Positions 18,674 to 27,772 of a DNA stretch of 64,000 nucleotides are shown here, piece by piece. Origin of the DNA: an uncultured Emticicia sp. (lineage in GTDB: Bacteria; Bacteroidota; Bacteroidia; Cytophagales; Spirosomataceae). Below the pieces are notes generated by a model. It did no database searches. It had not been told where the DNA came from and saw only the letters and a list, made by a program, of their open reading frames with translations. Where the stretch lies: positions 68,076 to 132,075 of the forward strand of contig NZ_CALCZQ010000063.1 of assembly GCF_937903345.1 (NCBI RefSeq), written 5' to 3'. The position numbers were made by a program, and so were the translations under genes. The stretch's first letter is position 1; each line of letters starts with the position of its first letter.

Positions 18674-18702
18674 AAGGCTTTGAGAATCTCAAAGCCTTTT
18701 TT
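18674..18702 (+). terminator. Intrinsic terminator after the tandem amidohydrolase
   Basis: AAGGCTTTGAGA pairs with TCTCAAAGCCTT (18674-18685 with 18687-18698) and is followed by a run of eight T. It lies 21 bp after the stop codon. This is a textbook terminator. Confidence 0.85.
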
Positions 18703-19138
18703 TTATTTTTTAAATAGGGCACTGAGACAAGATACGGTTCGCCAGAGATTTGAGACAAGAGGTGCCTCAGAGATAAAACACTAAAATAAACAACCTACTT
18801 AGGCGATCTTTTGGTTTATTTCTGGTACCACAGACAAGCTCTGCAACGTTCTAAATCACGTTATTCCTTAATTGCTCATCGTAAAACTTAAACTCTTCGT
18901 CGTAATCAAACAGTGTTTGATATATTTCAAGATAAACATCCGCAAAAATTTTATATAATTAAATTAGTATTTCATTCTGAGAAATTTTAATAATTATAAA
19001 ATAATAAATAATTAACCTTTTTTCTGAATAATAAACCAACTTTTTGGTGTGTTTTACTAATATGCAATTAAATGGAATAGATATTTGGAAATACCCGTAT
19101 TTTTCACAAAATTTGTTCATCAAACCAACACCTATTCA
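18703..19138. other. Intergenic region with decayed coding stretch
   Basis: About 435 bp without an intact gene. It begins with a repetitive stretch containing GAGACAAGA twice (18723 and 18752 region) and holds an open stretch on the minus strand at 18851-18958, listed separately. The leader of the following amidohydrolase occupies the last 50 bp. Confidence 0.45.
18851..18958 (-). pseudogene. Possible remnant of a C-terminal coding end
   Basis: Minus-strand reading from 18958 gives 35 protein-like residues ending at a TAG at 18851, including EIYQTLFDYDEEFKFYDEQL. There is no start codon in frame and a stop lies just upstream. The composition looks like a real protein end, but I cannot name the parent gene. 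It may be chance. Confidence 0.3.
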
Positions 19139-20443
19139 ATGAAAAAACATTTATCACTTCTAAGCTTATTATTAATTAATTTTGTCGTTGTTGCACAAAA
19201 CCCAGCACCAGCTCCTTCGCAGTCCAAACAAATTGCTTTAGTTGGTGGAACAATACATGTGGGTGATGGAAAAATTATTCAGAACGGCACAATTGTTTTT
19301 GATAAAGGAGTCATTACCTCGATTGGTGATGCAAATACAAGTTTTGATAAAAATGCAACCGAGGTAATAAGTGTTGCTGGAAAATCTGTATACCCCGGCA
19401 TTATCGCACCTGCGGCCTTACTCGGCCTTGTTGAAATTGGCTCGGTTCGTTCAACTTTCGACCAAGCCGAAACTGGTCTATTCAACCCAAACATTCGTTC
19501 ATTGATTGCTCACAATACCGATTCGGAAGTTATCCCTACGGTTCGTGGCAATGGCGTTTTGATAGGCCAAACAACTCCAGAAGGTGGAATTATTTCGGGA
19601 ACCTCGTCTGTAATGGAATATGATGGCTGGAACTGGGAAGACGCTGCACTTAAAAAAGATGATGGAGTTTGGTTAAGTTACCCAGCATTGATGGCACGAC
19701 AGTATAGTGCAGAAGAAGCAAGATTTGTGGTGAAAAAGAATGAAAAATATATTGAACAAAAAAACGAACTACAAGGATTTATAGCCGACGCACTTGCTTA
19801 TAGTGAAATAAGTAATCCAAACCCTAAAAATGCTAAACTAGAAGCAATGAAGGGTTTATTTGATGGTTCAAAAAAACTTTACATTCGTACAAACTATGGT
19901 AAAGAAATAATTGAAGCCTGCCAAATGGCACAGAAATTCAAAATAAAAAACATTGTTGTGGTTGGAGGCGAAGAGGCAGATTTAGCTCTAGATTTCCTAA
20001 AAAATAATAATATTCCGGTGATAGTTTCACCAACACATCGCTTGCCAAATACAGCAGATGAAGATGTTTGGAATCCATACAAGCTTCCAAATCGTTTAAT
20101 GAAGGCTGGAGTTCTTACTGGGATGTTCTACACTGAAGAATTTTATAAAACTCGTAATTTACCGTTTGTAGCTGGAACTAGTGCAGCATTTGGCATGGAT
20201 AAAGAAGATGCTTTAAAAATGATAACACTCAATAATGCTAAAATTTTAGGTATCGACAAGCAAGTCGGCACACTCGAAGTAGGAAAACATGCAACAATTG
20301 CAGTTTCTGACGGAGATATTTTGGATATGCGTACAAACAGAGTAAGCTATGCCTTTATTAGAGGCAAAAAAATTGACCTTGATGATAAACAAAAAAGACT
20401 TTATAAAAAATACGTAGATAAATACGGAATCGGCGGAAAATAA
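19139..20443 (+). CDS. Secreted amidohydrolase-like protein lacking the HxH motif
   Basis: I choose the ATG at 19139 (MKKHLSLLSLLL), which gives a clean signal peptide ending VVVAQ; the frame is open back to 19085. The 434-residue product is homologous to the N-terminal half of the preceding protein. At the HxH position it reads YPGIIAPAALLGLVEIG, with no histidine. The C-terminal part keeps the amidohydrolase ending (LNNAKILGIDKQVGTLEVGKHATI). It is therefore probably inactive as a classical metal-dependent hydrolase and may act as a partner of the upstream enzyme. The leader CACCTATTCA before its ATG nearly repeats that of the upstream gene. Confidence 0.85.
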   Translation: MKKHLSLLSLLLINFVVVAQNPAPAPSQSKQIALVGGTIHVGDGKIIQNGTIVFDKGVITSIGDANTSFDKNATEVISVAGKSVYPGIIAPAALLGLVEIGSVRSTFDQAETGLFNPNIRSLIAHNTDSEVIPTVRGNGVLIGQTTPEGGIISGTSSVMEYDGWNWEDAALKKDDGVWLSYPALMARQYSAEEARFVVKKNEKYIEQKNELQGFIADALAYSEISNPNPKNAKLEAMKGLFDGSKKLYIRTNYGKEIIEACQMAQKFKIKNIVVVGGEEADLALDFLKNNNIPVIVSPTHRLPNTADEDVWNPYKLPNRLMKAGVLTGMFYTEEFYKTRNLPFVAGTSAAFGMDKEDALKMITLNNAKILGIDKQVGTLEVGKHATIAVSDGDILDMRTNRVSYAFIRGKKIDLDDKQKRLYKKYVDKYGIGGK

Positions 20444-20456
20444 ATAAATTTACCTT

Positions 20457-20490
20457 AACAAAAGGGTTACCTTAGTAATCCTTTTGTTTT
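20457..20490 (+). terminator. Hairpin between amidohydrolase and VOC gene
   Basis: AACAAAAGGGTTAC pairs with GTAATCCTTTTGTT at 13 of 14 positions and ends in a T-rich stretch. It lies 15 bp after the amidohydrolase stop and 10 bp before the next start. It can end the first transcript but would also cover the ribosome entry region of the next gene if both were on one RNA. Confidence 0.6.
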
Positions 20491-20499
20491 CAAAATGAG

Positions 20500-20859
20500 A
20501 TGAATTACATCATTCCTATTCTTAGAATATTCGATGAGAACAAAGCTCGCGAATTTTATATTGAATGGCTTGGTTTTAAAATAGAATTTGAGCACCGTTT
20601 TGAAAATAATGCTCCTATTTATATGGGAATATCAAAGGATGGTATATTAATACATCTATCTGAGCATCATGGAGATGGCTCACCAGGTGTCAAAATCTTG
20701 ATTCACTATCCGGAAGTAGAGAATTACTGCGAAGAATTGAAAGCAAAAAAATACAAATTTTATCGCCCTTCAGTTGAAACTACATTTTGGAATAGCCGAT
20801 GTATGGAAATTTGCGACCCATTTGGCAATAAAATCTCATTCTTCAAAGAATTATTATAG
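20500..20859 (+). CDS. VOC (glyoxalase/bleomycin resistance-type) protein
   Basis: The 119-residue protein fits one vicinal oxygen chelate module. It starts ILRIFDENKAREFYIEWLGFKIEFEHR and ends with CDPFGNKISFF, the usual beginning and end of the bleomycin-resistance-like subgroup. Such proteins bind a drug or act as small metal enzymes on thioester or hydroperoxide substrates. The function here is not defined. The nearest possible upstream ATG at 20495 is followed at once by a stop, so the start at 20500 is secure. Confidence 0.85.
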   Translation: MNYIIPILRIFDENKAREFYIEWLGFKIEFEHRFENNAPIYMGISKDGILIHLSEHHGDGSPGVKILIHYPEVENYCEELKAKKYKFYRPSVETTFWNSRCMEICDPFGNKISFFKELL

Positions 20860-21324
20860 TAATAAAACCAAATTAGAATGAGCTTAAAACCTAAATCTTC
20901 AATGAAAAATTCAATAAATTCATTGAATGATTCCAAAGCCTAGCAAACTCACAATTACAAGCATTCCAATATTTTAAAAGTAATTTTAAAAACAAGTACA
21001 ATTCAAATCGACAAACTCAAATTAATTAACTTACTGAAAGCGATTATTCTACCTCACATCAGTTGTCTCATAATCTTTGCCCTAATACATTGCATCATTA
21101 AACTTTTCCTATTGCCAAAAGTACTCCCCCCTGCGATGCAGAATAATTTCAATAAAAGTAAGGCTATCAATTCCAAATGCCCAAAGCTTAAAATAGACAA
21201 ATAAGTATTTTATACAGTCAATAATAATAAAGCAAGCCCCCCCCTACTCTTTTATATTTTGGTATTTTTAGCTATATTGCAAAGTAATATTTTTAATTTC
21301 TCATTAGGGCTTGGGGGACTTTTT
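20860..21324. other. 465-bp intergenic region before tyrA
   Basis: No credible gene or RNA gene was found; the short frames present are under 25 codons. The last 100 bp hold a run of C (AAGCCCCCCCC, from about 21232) and a matching G-rich stretch (GGGCTTGGGGG, about 21307-21317) just before the tyrA start, which could pair and hide the ribosome site. Confidence 0.4.
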
Positions 21325-22581
21325 ATGAAAATAGGTATCATTGGTTTGGGAGATATGGGCAAAATGTTTGCTCGAATATGGGCTAATGCAGGCTATGAAG
21401 TTTATGGTTGTGATCTACCCCAATACCGAGAAGCATTAGAAACAGAACTTAATGTATATAAAATAAATATCCTTTCAGATGGAATCGCAATTTCTCGGCT
21501 CTGTGATTTTATACTTTATTCTGTTGAAGCCGAAAATATTGAAAAGGTAGCTGCTCAATGTGGACCTTCAACTAAATACGGTGCAATTGTTGCAGGCCAA
21601 ACCTCCGTCAAAACACCAGAAATTGCGGCATTTGAAAAACACCTTCCGAAAGACGCACAAATTATTACATGTCACGCACTTTTTGGACCTGTAGTTAGTC
21701 CAATCGGTCAGACTTTGATTGTTATAAATCATAGAGCAAACCAATCAGCTTTCAAAAAAGCTGAAACCATTCTAAGAGACATTGGCTCAACAATTCACCA
21801 AGTCGAAGATTTTCATGCTCACGACCGCATGATGGCTGATATTCAGGCGGTTACACACATTGGTTTTGAGAGCATTGGCACTGCATTCATGCACCGTAAG
21901 GTTTATCCATGGGAAAACTCCCTACATCCTAATGGACTTGATAATGTTAAATTATTAATGACATTACGTATTTATAGTTATAAATTTCACGTTTATTCTG
22001 GCTTAGCACTTCAAAATCCGTATGCAAAACTAGATGTTCGAAACTATGCAAAAGCAGAAAGTGAGCTTTTTGAAATGATGATTGAAGAAAACGAAAAAAA
22101 ATTTAGAAAAAGAATATATGCTGCACGAGATAGTGTATTTAAAGATAAGAGTGGAAAATTGATGCTAGATGATAAAATAATGAGTGAATTTAGCCTTAAT
22201 CAAGACTTTGAACACAAGCCAAATTCGCATCTAAGTTTACTTGCAATGGTTGATACGTGGCATAAACTCGGCACTAATCCATATAAAAGTTTAATTTGCC
22301 AAACGCCGCCATTTAAGTTACGCGTAGGTATGGCTGAATACCTTTTTTTAAACGAAAATCTACTCGAAGAAACAATCAAAGCCGCCTTGTTTGATAAAAG
22401 TATTAGAGGTGAAGATTTAGCGTTCCATACGGCCGTACACGAATGGGCTAATATAGTTGAAATGGGCGATAAAGAAAGTTATAGAAAGCATTTTGAAGCG
22501 ACTAAAGTTTACTTATCCGACCGACTTGAAGAAGGTCAAAAAAAAAGTAGTTTATTGATTGCCAAGCTACAAAGCAGTTAA
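21325..22581 (+). CDS. tyrA: Prephenate dehydrogenase, fungal (yeast Tyr1-like) type
   Basis: It converts prephenate to 4-hydroxyphenylpyruvate for tyrosine. I choose the ATG at 21325 (MKIGIIGLGDMGKMF), 418 residues; the frame is open to 21259. The Rossmann motif GLGDMG is at residues 7-12, and the conserved active-site region reads DFHAHDRMMADIQAVTH. From memory, long stretches match Saccharomyces Tyr1 rather than typical bacterial TyrA: IGIIGLGDMG, ADxQAVTH, KVYPW, LRIYSxKxHVYxGLAxxNP, PNSHLSLLAxVDxW and the EYLFL block. The C-terminal 180 residues are much longer than in bacterial enzymes. No ACT or chorismate mutase domain is present. Confidence 0.88.
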   Translation: MKIGIIGLGDMGKMFARIWANAGYEVYGCDLPQYREALETELNVYKINILSDGIAISRLCDFILYSVEAENIEKVAAQCGPSTKYGAIVAGQTSVKTPEIAAFEKHLPKDAQIITCHALFGPVVSPIGQTLIVINHRANQSAFKKAETILRDIGSTIHQVEDFHAHDRMMADIQAVTHIGFESIGTAFMHRKVYPWENSLHPNGLDNVKLLMTLRIYSYKFHVYSGLALQNPYAKLDVRNYAKAESELFEMMIEENEKKFRKRIYAARDSVFKDKSGKLMLDDKIMSEFSLNQDFEHKPNSHLSLLAMVDTWHKLGTNPYKSLICQTPPFKLRVGMAEYLFLNENLLEETIKAALFDKSIRGEDLAFHTAVHEWANIVEMGDKESYRKHFEATKVYLSDRLEEGQKKSSLLIAKLQSS

Positions 22582-22633
22582 ATTACAAAAATTCAGCTTA
22601 TTTGGTAACAAAACGAATAAAATATACATATAA

Positions 22634-23197
22634 ATGCTTAAAACAGATTTAAAAAAATATAATAACGATTGGTACAAACATTCGAATCTTACGAGAAGCT
22701 TTTTAATATCAGCAGTTTGGTATATTGTGAACGCTCTGTTTATCAATTCTTATTTTTTGATTCCAAGTTCTATAAAAAAATCACTATTGAAAATTTTTGG
22801 AGCTAAAATTGGCAAGAATGTAACGTTAAAACCCAACATCAACATTAAATATCCTTGGAATTTAGAAATTGGAGATAACGTATGGCTGGGTGAAGAGTTA
22901 TGGATTGATAACTTAGGGAAGGTTAAAATTGGCAATAATTCATGCCTATCACAAGGTTCAATGCTTTTATCAGGCAGCCATGATTATAAGAGGGTAAACT
23001 TTGACCTCATCATTAAAGATATAATTCTTGAAGAAGGCGTTTGGATTGGTGCAAAATCTATAGTATGTGGGGGCGTAACATGCCATTCTCATTCGGTTCT
23101 ATCAGTCAATTCAGTCGCTACTAAATCTTTAGATGCCTATAGCATTTATCAGGGTAATCCAGCACAGCTTGTTAGACGAAGAGAAATCACCATTTGA
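22634..23197 (+). CDS. WcaF-like hexapeptide acetyltransferase
   Basis: This 187-residue protein has the left-handed beta-helix repeats of hexapeptide transferases from about residue 55 (IGKNVTLKP, LEIGDNVWLGEE, VKIGNNSCLSQG, ILEEGVWIGAKSIVCGGV). The catalytic His is in SGSHDYKR. N-terminal residues 1-45 are hydrophobic and probably associate with the membrane. The order matches the colanic acid acetyltransferase WcaF. It lies 52 bp after tyrA and about 100 bp before a WecA-type gene on the same strand, so a role in acetylating a surface polysaccharide is a fair inference. Confidence 0.85.
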   Translation: MLKTDLKKYNNDWYKHSNLTRSFLISAVWYIVNALFINSYFLIPSSIKKSLLKIFGAKIGKNVTLKPNINIKYPWNLEIGDNVWLGEELWIDNLGKVKIGNNSCLSQGSMLLSGSHDYKRVNFDLIIKDIILEEGVWIGAKSIVCGGVTCHSHSVLSVNSVATKSLDAYSIYQGNPAQLVRRREITI

Positions 23198-23304
23198 TAA
23201 ATAAATTTACAAAAAGATTTGTCTTTTTTAGTTTTAAGATTGAAAAAAGTATTTATTTTGTATATTGAATACTAACCCGTTAATATTAATTAAACATAGT
23301 TCTG

Positions 23305-24483
23305 ATGTTTCCAACATTCGAATCACTTATCCCTGATAAGCAAATTCAAATTTTAATCTCAGCAATAATTGCGATGTTCATTAGCCTGCGGTCTATTCCT
23401 GTAATTATTAATATTAGTGGGCTTCGTGGATTAATGGATAATCCAGTCAAACGTAGTTCTCACAAAACTCCAACCCCAACCTTTGGTGGAGTAGCCATTT
23501 TTGCAGGAATCTTAATAGGTTACATGATTTGGAACTTTGGAGATGAGGGTATATTGATACATAGAGTTTTTGCAGGCACAGTTATATTATTTTTTTTAGG
23601 TGTTAAAGATGACCTTTACGCACTTTCTCCAACCAAAAAGATGATAGTTCAGGTTTTGGCATCTGCTATTGTAGTTATTGGTAGTGACCTCCGCATATCA
23701 GATTTATTCGGTATTTTCGGAATCAGTCATATTCCTTATATTATTAGTATTCTACTTACTATTTTCATTTTCGTTGCAATGATAAATTCTTTCAATTTAA
23801 TTGATGGCATTGACGGATTAGCTGGGGGAATAGCGATGATTGCGAGTACTGGTTTTGGAATGTGGTTTTTGATAAATCATCATTATTCATTAGCTTGTTT
23901 AGCTTTATGTTTAGCAGGCTCGTTGGTCGGATTTCTTCGCTTCAACTTTTCCCAAAATCAAAAGATATTTATGGGAGATACTGGTTCGCTTATTATTGGA
24001 TATATAATTACAGTATTAGCAGTTAAATTTATACATTTAAATGTAATGCACGCATGGGAGGCTGACATTTCATTTGTAAGTGCTCCGATTATAGCAGTAG
24101 TGATTTTAATTATTCCAATTTTTGATACAATCAGAGTTTTTTCTATCCGTATTTTACGAGGTAAATCCCCATTCAAAGCAGATAGATTACATATGCATCA
24201 TTTGTTGATTGATAATAATTTGTCTCATATACAAGCATCATTTACACTCTACTTAACAACAATCATTTTTACAGTCTTAACTTATTATGCAAGAAGTTAT
24301 TTTACAAATACAGAACTTTGCTTCTTTATTCTTTTCTTATTAATATGTTATTTTGTGACGGGAAATTTCTTGGAAGTCAGAAGATTAAAGATCAAAAAGG
24401 TAGAATTGTCTGTCACTGATAAAGTAAACACTGAAACTGAAACAAAAGAAAAACTTAGGTTGAGTGAAGTAAGTACAAACTAA
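23305..24483 (+). CDS. WecA/TagO-type polyprenyl-phosphate sugar-1-phosphate transferase
   Basis: This integral membrane enzyme of the MraY/WecA family moves a sugar phosphate (usually GlcNAc-1-P) from a UDP-sugar to undecaprenyl phosphate and so starts a cell-surface glycan. About ten membrane segments are visible. Signature loops are PTFGGVA near 55, the DD of GVKDDLYALSPTKK near 110, NSFNLIDGIDGLAGG near 160, FMGDTGSL near 223 and the HMHH motif near 295. The charged tail after residue 360 is cytoplasmic. No other polysaccharide genes follow, so it may serve a general pathway. Confidence 0.9.
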   Translation: MFPTFESLIPDKQIQILISAIIAMFISLRSIPVIINISGLRGLMDNPVKRSSHKTPTPTFGGVAIFAGILIGYMIWNFGDEGILIHRVFAGTVILFFLGVKDDLYALSPTKKMIVQVLASAIVVIGSDLRISDLFGIFGISHIPYIISILLTIFIFVAMINSFNLIDGIDGLAGGIAMIASTGFGMWFLINHHYSLACLALCLAGSLVGFLRFNFSQNQKIFMGDTGSLIIGYIITVLAVKFIHLNVMHAWEADISFVSAPIIAVVILIIPIFDTIRVFSIRILRGKSPFKADRLHMHHLLIDNNLSHIQASFTLYLTTIIFTVLTYYARSYFTNTELCFFILFLLICYFVTGNFLEVRRLKIKKVELSVTDKVNTETETKEKLRLSEVSTN

Positions 24484-24500
24484 ATAGCCCATCAAATCAT

Positions 24501-24543
24501 AAAGAAAGTCCAGCCTTGAGTTTTTACAAAGCTGGACTTTCTT
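24501..24543. terminator. Bidirectional terminator wecA-like / guaA
   Basis: A perfect 13-bp stem (AAGAAAGTCCAGC with GCTGGACTTTCTT) with a 16-base loop, flanked by A and T runs, between two convergent genes. It can end transcription from both sides. Confidence 0.9.
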
Positions 24544-24560
24544 TTAAATTATACAATCAA

Positions 24561-26090
24561 CTATTCCCATTCAATAGTTGCGGGTGGTTTAGAACTAATA
24601 TCATAAACAACTCTATTTACGCCTTTTACTCTATTGATAATTTCGTTGGAAACTTCGGCTAAAAACTCATATGGTAGATGAGCCCAATCAGCAGTCATTC
24701 CATCAACACTCGTAACTGCACGAAGTGCAACAACTCTTTCGTAGGTCCGTTCATCGCCCATAACACCAACACTTTGAACTGGTAAAAGCATTGATCCTGC
24801 TTGCCAAACTTTATCGTAAAGACCACTTTTTTTCAAACTATTAATAAAAATAGCATCAACTTTTTGCAATATTTGTACTTTTTCTGGGGTAACTTCACCC
24901 AAAATTCTAATACCTAATCCTGGGCCAGGAAATGGATGACGACCTAGAATATTCTGTGGGATATTGAGTGCCTTACCAACTTCGCGAACACCATCTTTGA
25001 ATAATAAACGAAGCGGTTCAATAACTTGCAATTGCATAAAATCAGGTAGTCCACCCACATTATGATGAGATTTAATAGTTGCAGAAGGCCCTTTCACAGA
25101 AACCGACTCAATGACATCTGGGTAGATTGTCCCTTGACCTAGCCATTTTGCACCTACTATTTTATGCGATTCTGCATCAAAAACATCTATAAACGTCTTG
25201 CCAATAGCCTTACGTTTTGCTTCAGGATCAGTTAAACCTTTCAATGCAGTGTAAAATTGTTCTTTCGCATCAACCCCAACTACATTTAAGCCTAAGCCTT
25301 TATATGACTCTAAAACCTCCTCAAACTCATTCAAACGAAGCAAACCATTATCTACAAAAATGCAGAAGAGATTTTTGCCTATTGCATGATGTATCAAAAT
25401 TGCAGCTACCGAAGAATCAACACCACCCGATAAACCCATAATTACTTTATCATTGCCAAGCTTTTCCTTCAATTCTTTAATAGAAACTTCAGCAAATGAA
25501 TCAGGGGTCCAACTTTGCGAGCAATCACAAATATCAACTACAAAGTTTTTAATTATCGTTTTACCTAAAACAGTATGCGTAACCTCAGGGTGAAACTGAA
25601 TGCCATACACTGGTTTTTCTTTTATTTTAAAAGCTGCTACTTTTACGGTATCGGTAGAAGCGATAATTTCGGCACTCGTTGGAGGAGCAGTGATGGTATC
25701 ACTGTGCGACATCCAAACTTGAGTATCATCCGAAACATCCTTGAAAAGTGTATATCGATTATCAACTTTATTAAGTATCGTACGACCATATTCTCTAATG
25801 GCTGAAGGTGAAACCTCACCACCACCAGTATGAGCCATCATTTGAGCTCCGTAGCAAACTCCAAGCACCGGCAATTTCTTAGCAAATTCTTGCCAGTCAA
25901 CAATTGGTGCATCATTGTCTCTAACTGAGCATGGACTTCCTGAGAGAATAATGCCTTTAATATCGGCAGTAATCAATGGAATTTTATTGTAAGGATGTAT
26001 TTCGCAATACACATTTAGTTCTCGGACTCGGCGTGCTATCAGTTGAGTAAACTGCGAGCCAAAATCAAGAATTAGGATTTGTTCGGTCAT
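24561..26090 (-). CDS. guaA: GMP synthase (glutamine-hydrolysing)
   Basis: GuaA aminates XMP to GMP using glutamine and ATP. I choose the start at 26090 (MTEQILILDFGSQFTQL), giving 509 residues; the longer frame to 26168 adds sequence outside the family. The class I glutaminase domain shows the nucleophile in GVCYGAQ and the catalytic His in QFHPEVTHT. The ATP pyrophosphatase loop reads LSGGVDSSVAA. The C-terminal dimerisation domain ends with the conserved PPATIEWE. It is transcribed alone in the minus direction. Confidence 0.97.
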   Translation of the reverse strand: MTEQILILDFGSQFTQLIARRVRELNVYCEIHPYNKIPLITADIKGIILSGSPCSVRDNDAPIVDWQEFAKKLPVLGVCYGAQMMAHTGGGEVSPSAIREYGRTILNKVDNRYTLFKDVSDDTQVWMSHSDTITAPPTSAEIIASTDTVKVAAFKIKEKPVYGIQFHPEVTHTVLGKTIIKNFVVDICDCSQSWTPDSFAEVSIKELKEKLGNDKVIMGLSGGVDSSVAAILIHHAIGKNLFCIFVDNGLLRLNEFEEVLESYKGLGLNVVGVDAKEQFYTALKGLTDPEAKRKAIGKTFIDVFDAESHKIVGAKWLGQGTIYPDVIESVSVKGPSATIKSHHNVGGLPDFMQLQVIEPLRLLFKDGVREVGKALNIPQNILGRHPFPGPGLGIRILGEVTPEKVQILQKVDAIFINSLKKSGLYDKVWQAGSMLLPVQSVGVMGDERTYERVVALRAVTSVDGMTADWAHLPYEFLAEVSNEIINRVKGVNRVVYDISSKPPATIEWE

Positions 26091-26254
26091 GGTAGCATTT
26101 CTAAAATACAAAGTTAGAAGAAAATGACATTGTGTCCAAATAAGTTGTTTTCCACTGTCAGCAGTCAACTGTCAATAAATAATATAAGTATCTCATTATC
26201 AGCATTCTAAAATCAAATCTGCCAGTTTTAAGTTCAAGTTTTTTCTATTATCTG

Positions 26255-27718
26255 TTAAAACTGAAAATAAATAAACTGAGCCGGTTTATCAAAAACACCC
26301 AAAAGAAAGAAAGCCATTACGAAAAGATAATAAAGTGACCATCGCACTACCACTGGGTAAGTTGATACAAGCTGACGAATACTTTTGTTTCTTTGTATGT
26401 AATGAATGATTTCCATGAAAATTATTAAACCTATGGCAATTAAGAATTCAACAAGTGTAAAATTGAGAAATATGTTTTGTGAAATATAATTGAAATTTAA
26501 AAACTCCTTAATAGTTGGAAAATTTGAAAATAAATGAGATACTAAATGCAATAATTGGCTTTGTTCGAGATAATTTCCTCTAAAAAATATCCAAGCAAAA
26601 GCCACTAAACAAAATGTTGTGAAAGCCTGCAAAATTTTGAGCAAGAATGGCAATTTTTCTAAACCAGTAATTTTATTGAACACATTACGAGGTTTTTGTG
26701 TAATTCTAGCAAAAACCAAATAAAAACCGTGTAGAGCCCCCCAAATAATAAAATTCCAGTTGGCTCCATGCCACAAACCACTTACGGCAAAGACAAAAAA
26801 TTGATTAAAATATTGTCGAGTTTTGCCCACCCTATTTCCACCCAATGGAATATACAAATAATCTCTGAACCAAGTTGAAAGTGAAATATGCCAGCGACGC
26901 CAAAACTCCGATATACTTTTCGAGAAATAGGGGCGATCGAAGTTTTTCATTAATTTAAAACCCATGACTTCGGCAGTTCCAAGAGCTATATCAGAATAAC
27001 CTGAAAAATCGCAATATATCTGAAATGTAAAGAAAACCGTAGCAACTATAATAGGAATACCTTCATAATCCATCGGACTGTTATATACTTTATCTGCAAA
27101 TAAAGCCAATCGGTCGGCAATCACAACTTTTTTAAAGAGGCCCCATGCCATAAGCTTTAACCCGCTCGTAACTCGCAAATAATCAAAACTTTTCTTCTCA
27201 TAAAATTGATATAAGACGTTTTGGGGTCTTTCGATTGGGCCTGCTACCAATTGCGGATAAAACATGACATAAAGTGCATACAAACCAAAGTGTTTTTCAG
27301 CTTTCTGATTTCCTCGATAGACTTCAATTGTATAACTCATCGCTTGAAAGGTATGAAACGATAAGCCTATCGGAAGGATAAAGTCTAATAATTTGAAATG
27401 AGCGATATTTGTTTGTGCTAAGGCAAAAATGGCAAAGTTTGTGTATTTAAAAAAAGCTAAAACACCAATATTTGCCACTAAACTGATAATTAGAAACAAT
27501 TTTCGCTGTTTTCCCGAGGCATTCTCAATCCAAATTCCAGCGAAATAATCAATAACTATTGTGAAACCCAAAATGAATAAATATTCAGGCTTGAAAACCA
27601 TGTAAAAAACACAACTAGCCGCTAATAACCACCACCATCTATTTTTATGCCCAAGCACAAAATAAATTATGGTTACGATTGGGAAAAACAACAAAAACTC
27701 TAACGAATTGAAAAGCAT
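26255..27718 (-). CDS. MBOAT family O-acyltransferase (AlgI/DltB-like)
   Basis: This 487-residue membrane protein has about ten to twelve transmembrane segments and the MBOAT signatures: PQLVAGPIERP near 155, DFSGYSDIALGTAEVMGF near 235, SEFWRRWHISLSTWFRDYLYIPLGGNR near 270 and the catalytic His in SGLWHGANWNFIIWG near 318. Relatives O-acylate exported polymers such as alginate or teichoic acid. The gene upstream on the same strand (27773-28726) encodes an SGNH-like exported protein, the usual partner that finishes the acyl transfer outside the cell. The acceptor polymer is unknown. Confidence 0.92.
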   Translation of the reverse strand: MLFNSLEFLLFFPIVTIIYFVLGHKNRWWWLLAASCVFYMVFKPEYLFILGFTIVIDYFAGIWIENASGKQRKLFLIISLVANIGVLAFFKYTNFAIFALAQTNIAHFKLLDFILPIGLSFHTFQAMSYTIEVYRGNQKAEKHFGLYALYVMFYPQLVAGPIERPQNVLYQFYEKKSFDYLRVTSGLKLMAWGLFKKVVIADRLALFADKVYNSPMDYEGIPIIVATVFFTFQIYCDFSGYSDIALGTAEVMGFKLMKNFDRPYFSKSISEFWRRWHISLSTWFRDYLYIPLGGNRVGKTRQYFNQFFVFAVSGLWHGANWNFIIWGALHGFYLVFARITQKPRNVFNKITGLEKLPFLLKILQAFTTFCLVAFAWIFFRGNYLEQSQLLHLVSHLFSNFPTIKEFLNFNYISQNIFLNFTLVEFLIAIGLIIFMEIIHYIQRNKSIRQLVSTYPVVVRWSLYYLFVMAFFLLGVFDKPAQFIYFQF

Positions 27719-27772
27719 AACTTATTTTATATTGGACAGGCAAATAACCATTCTAATGCGTTTTATAAAAGA

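Noticed and set aside
20878..20943. Short 21-codon frame after the VOC gene
   Set aside because: Low-complexity Ser/Lys/Asn content, no ribosome site and no conservation that I can judge.
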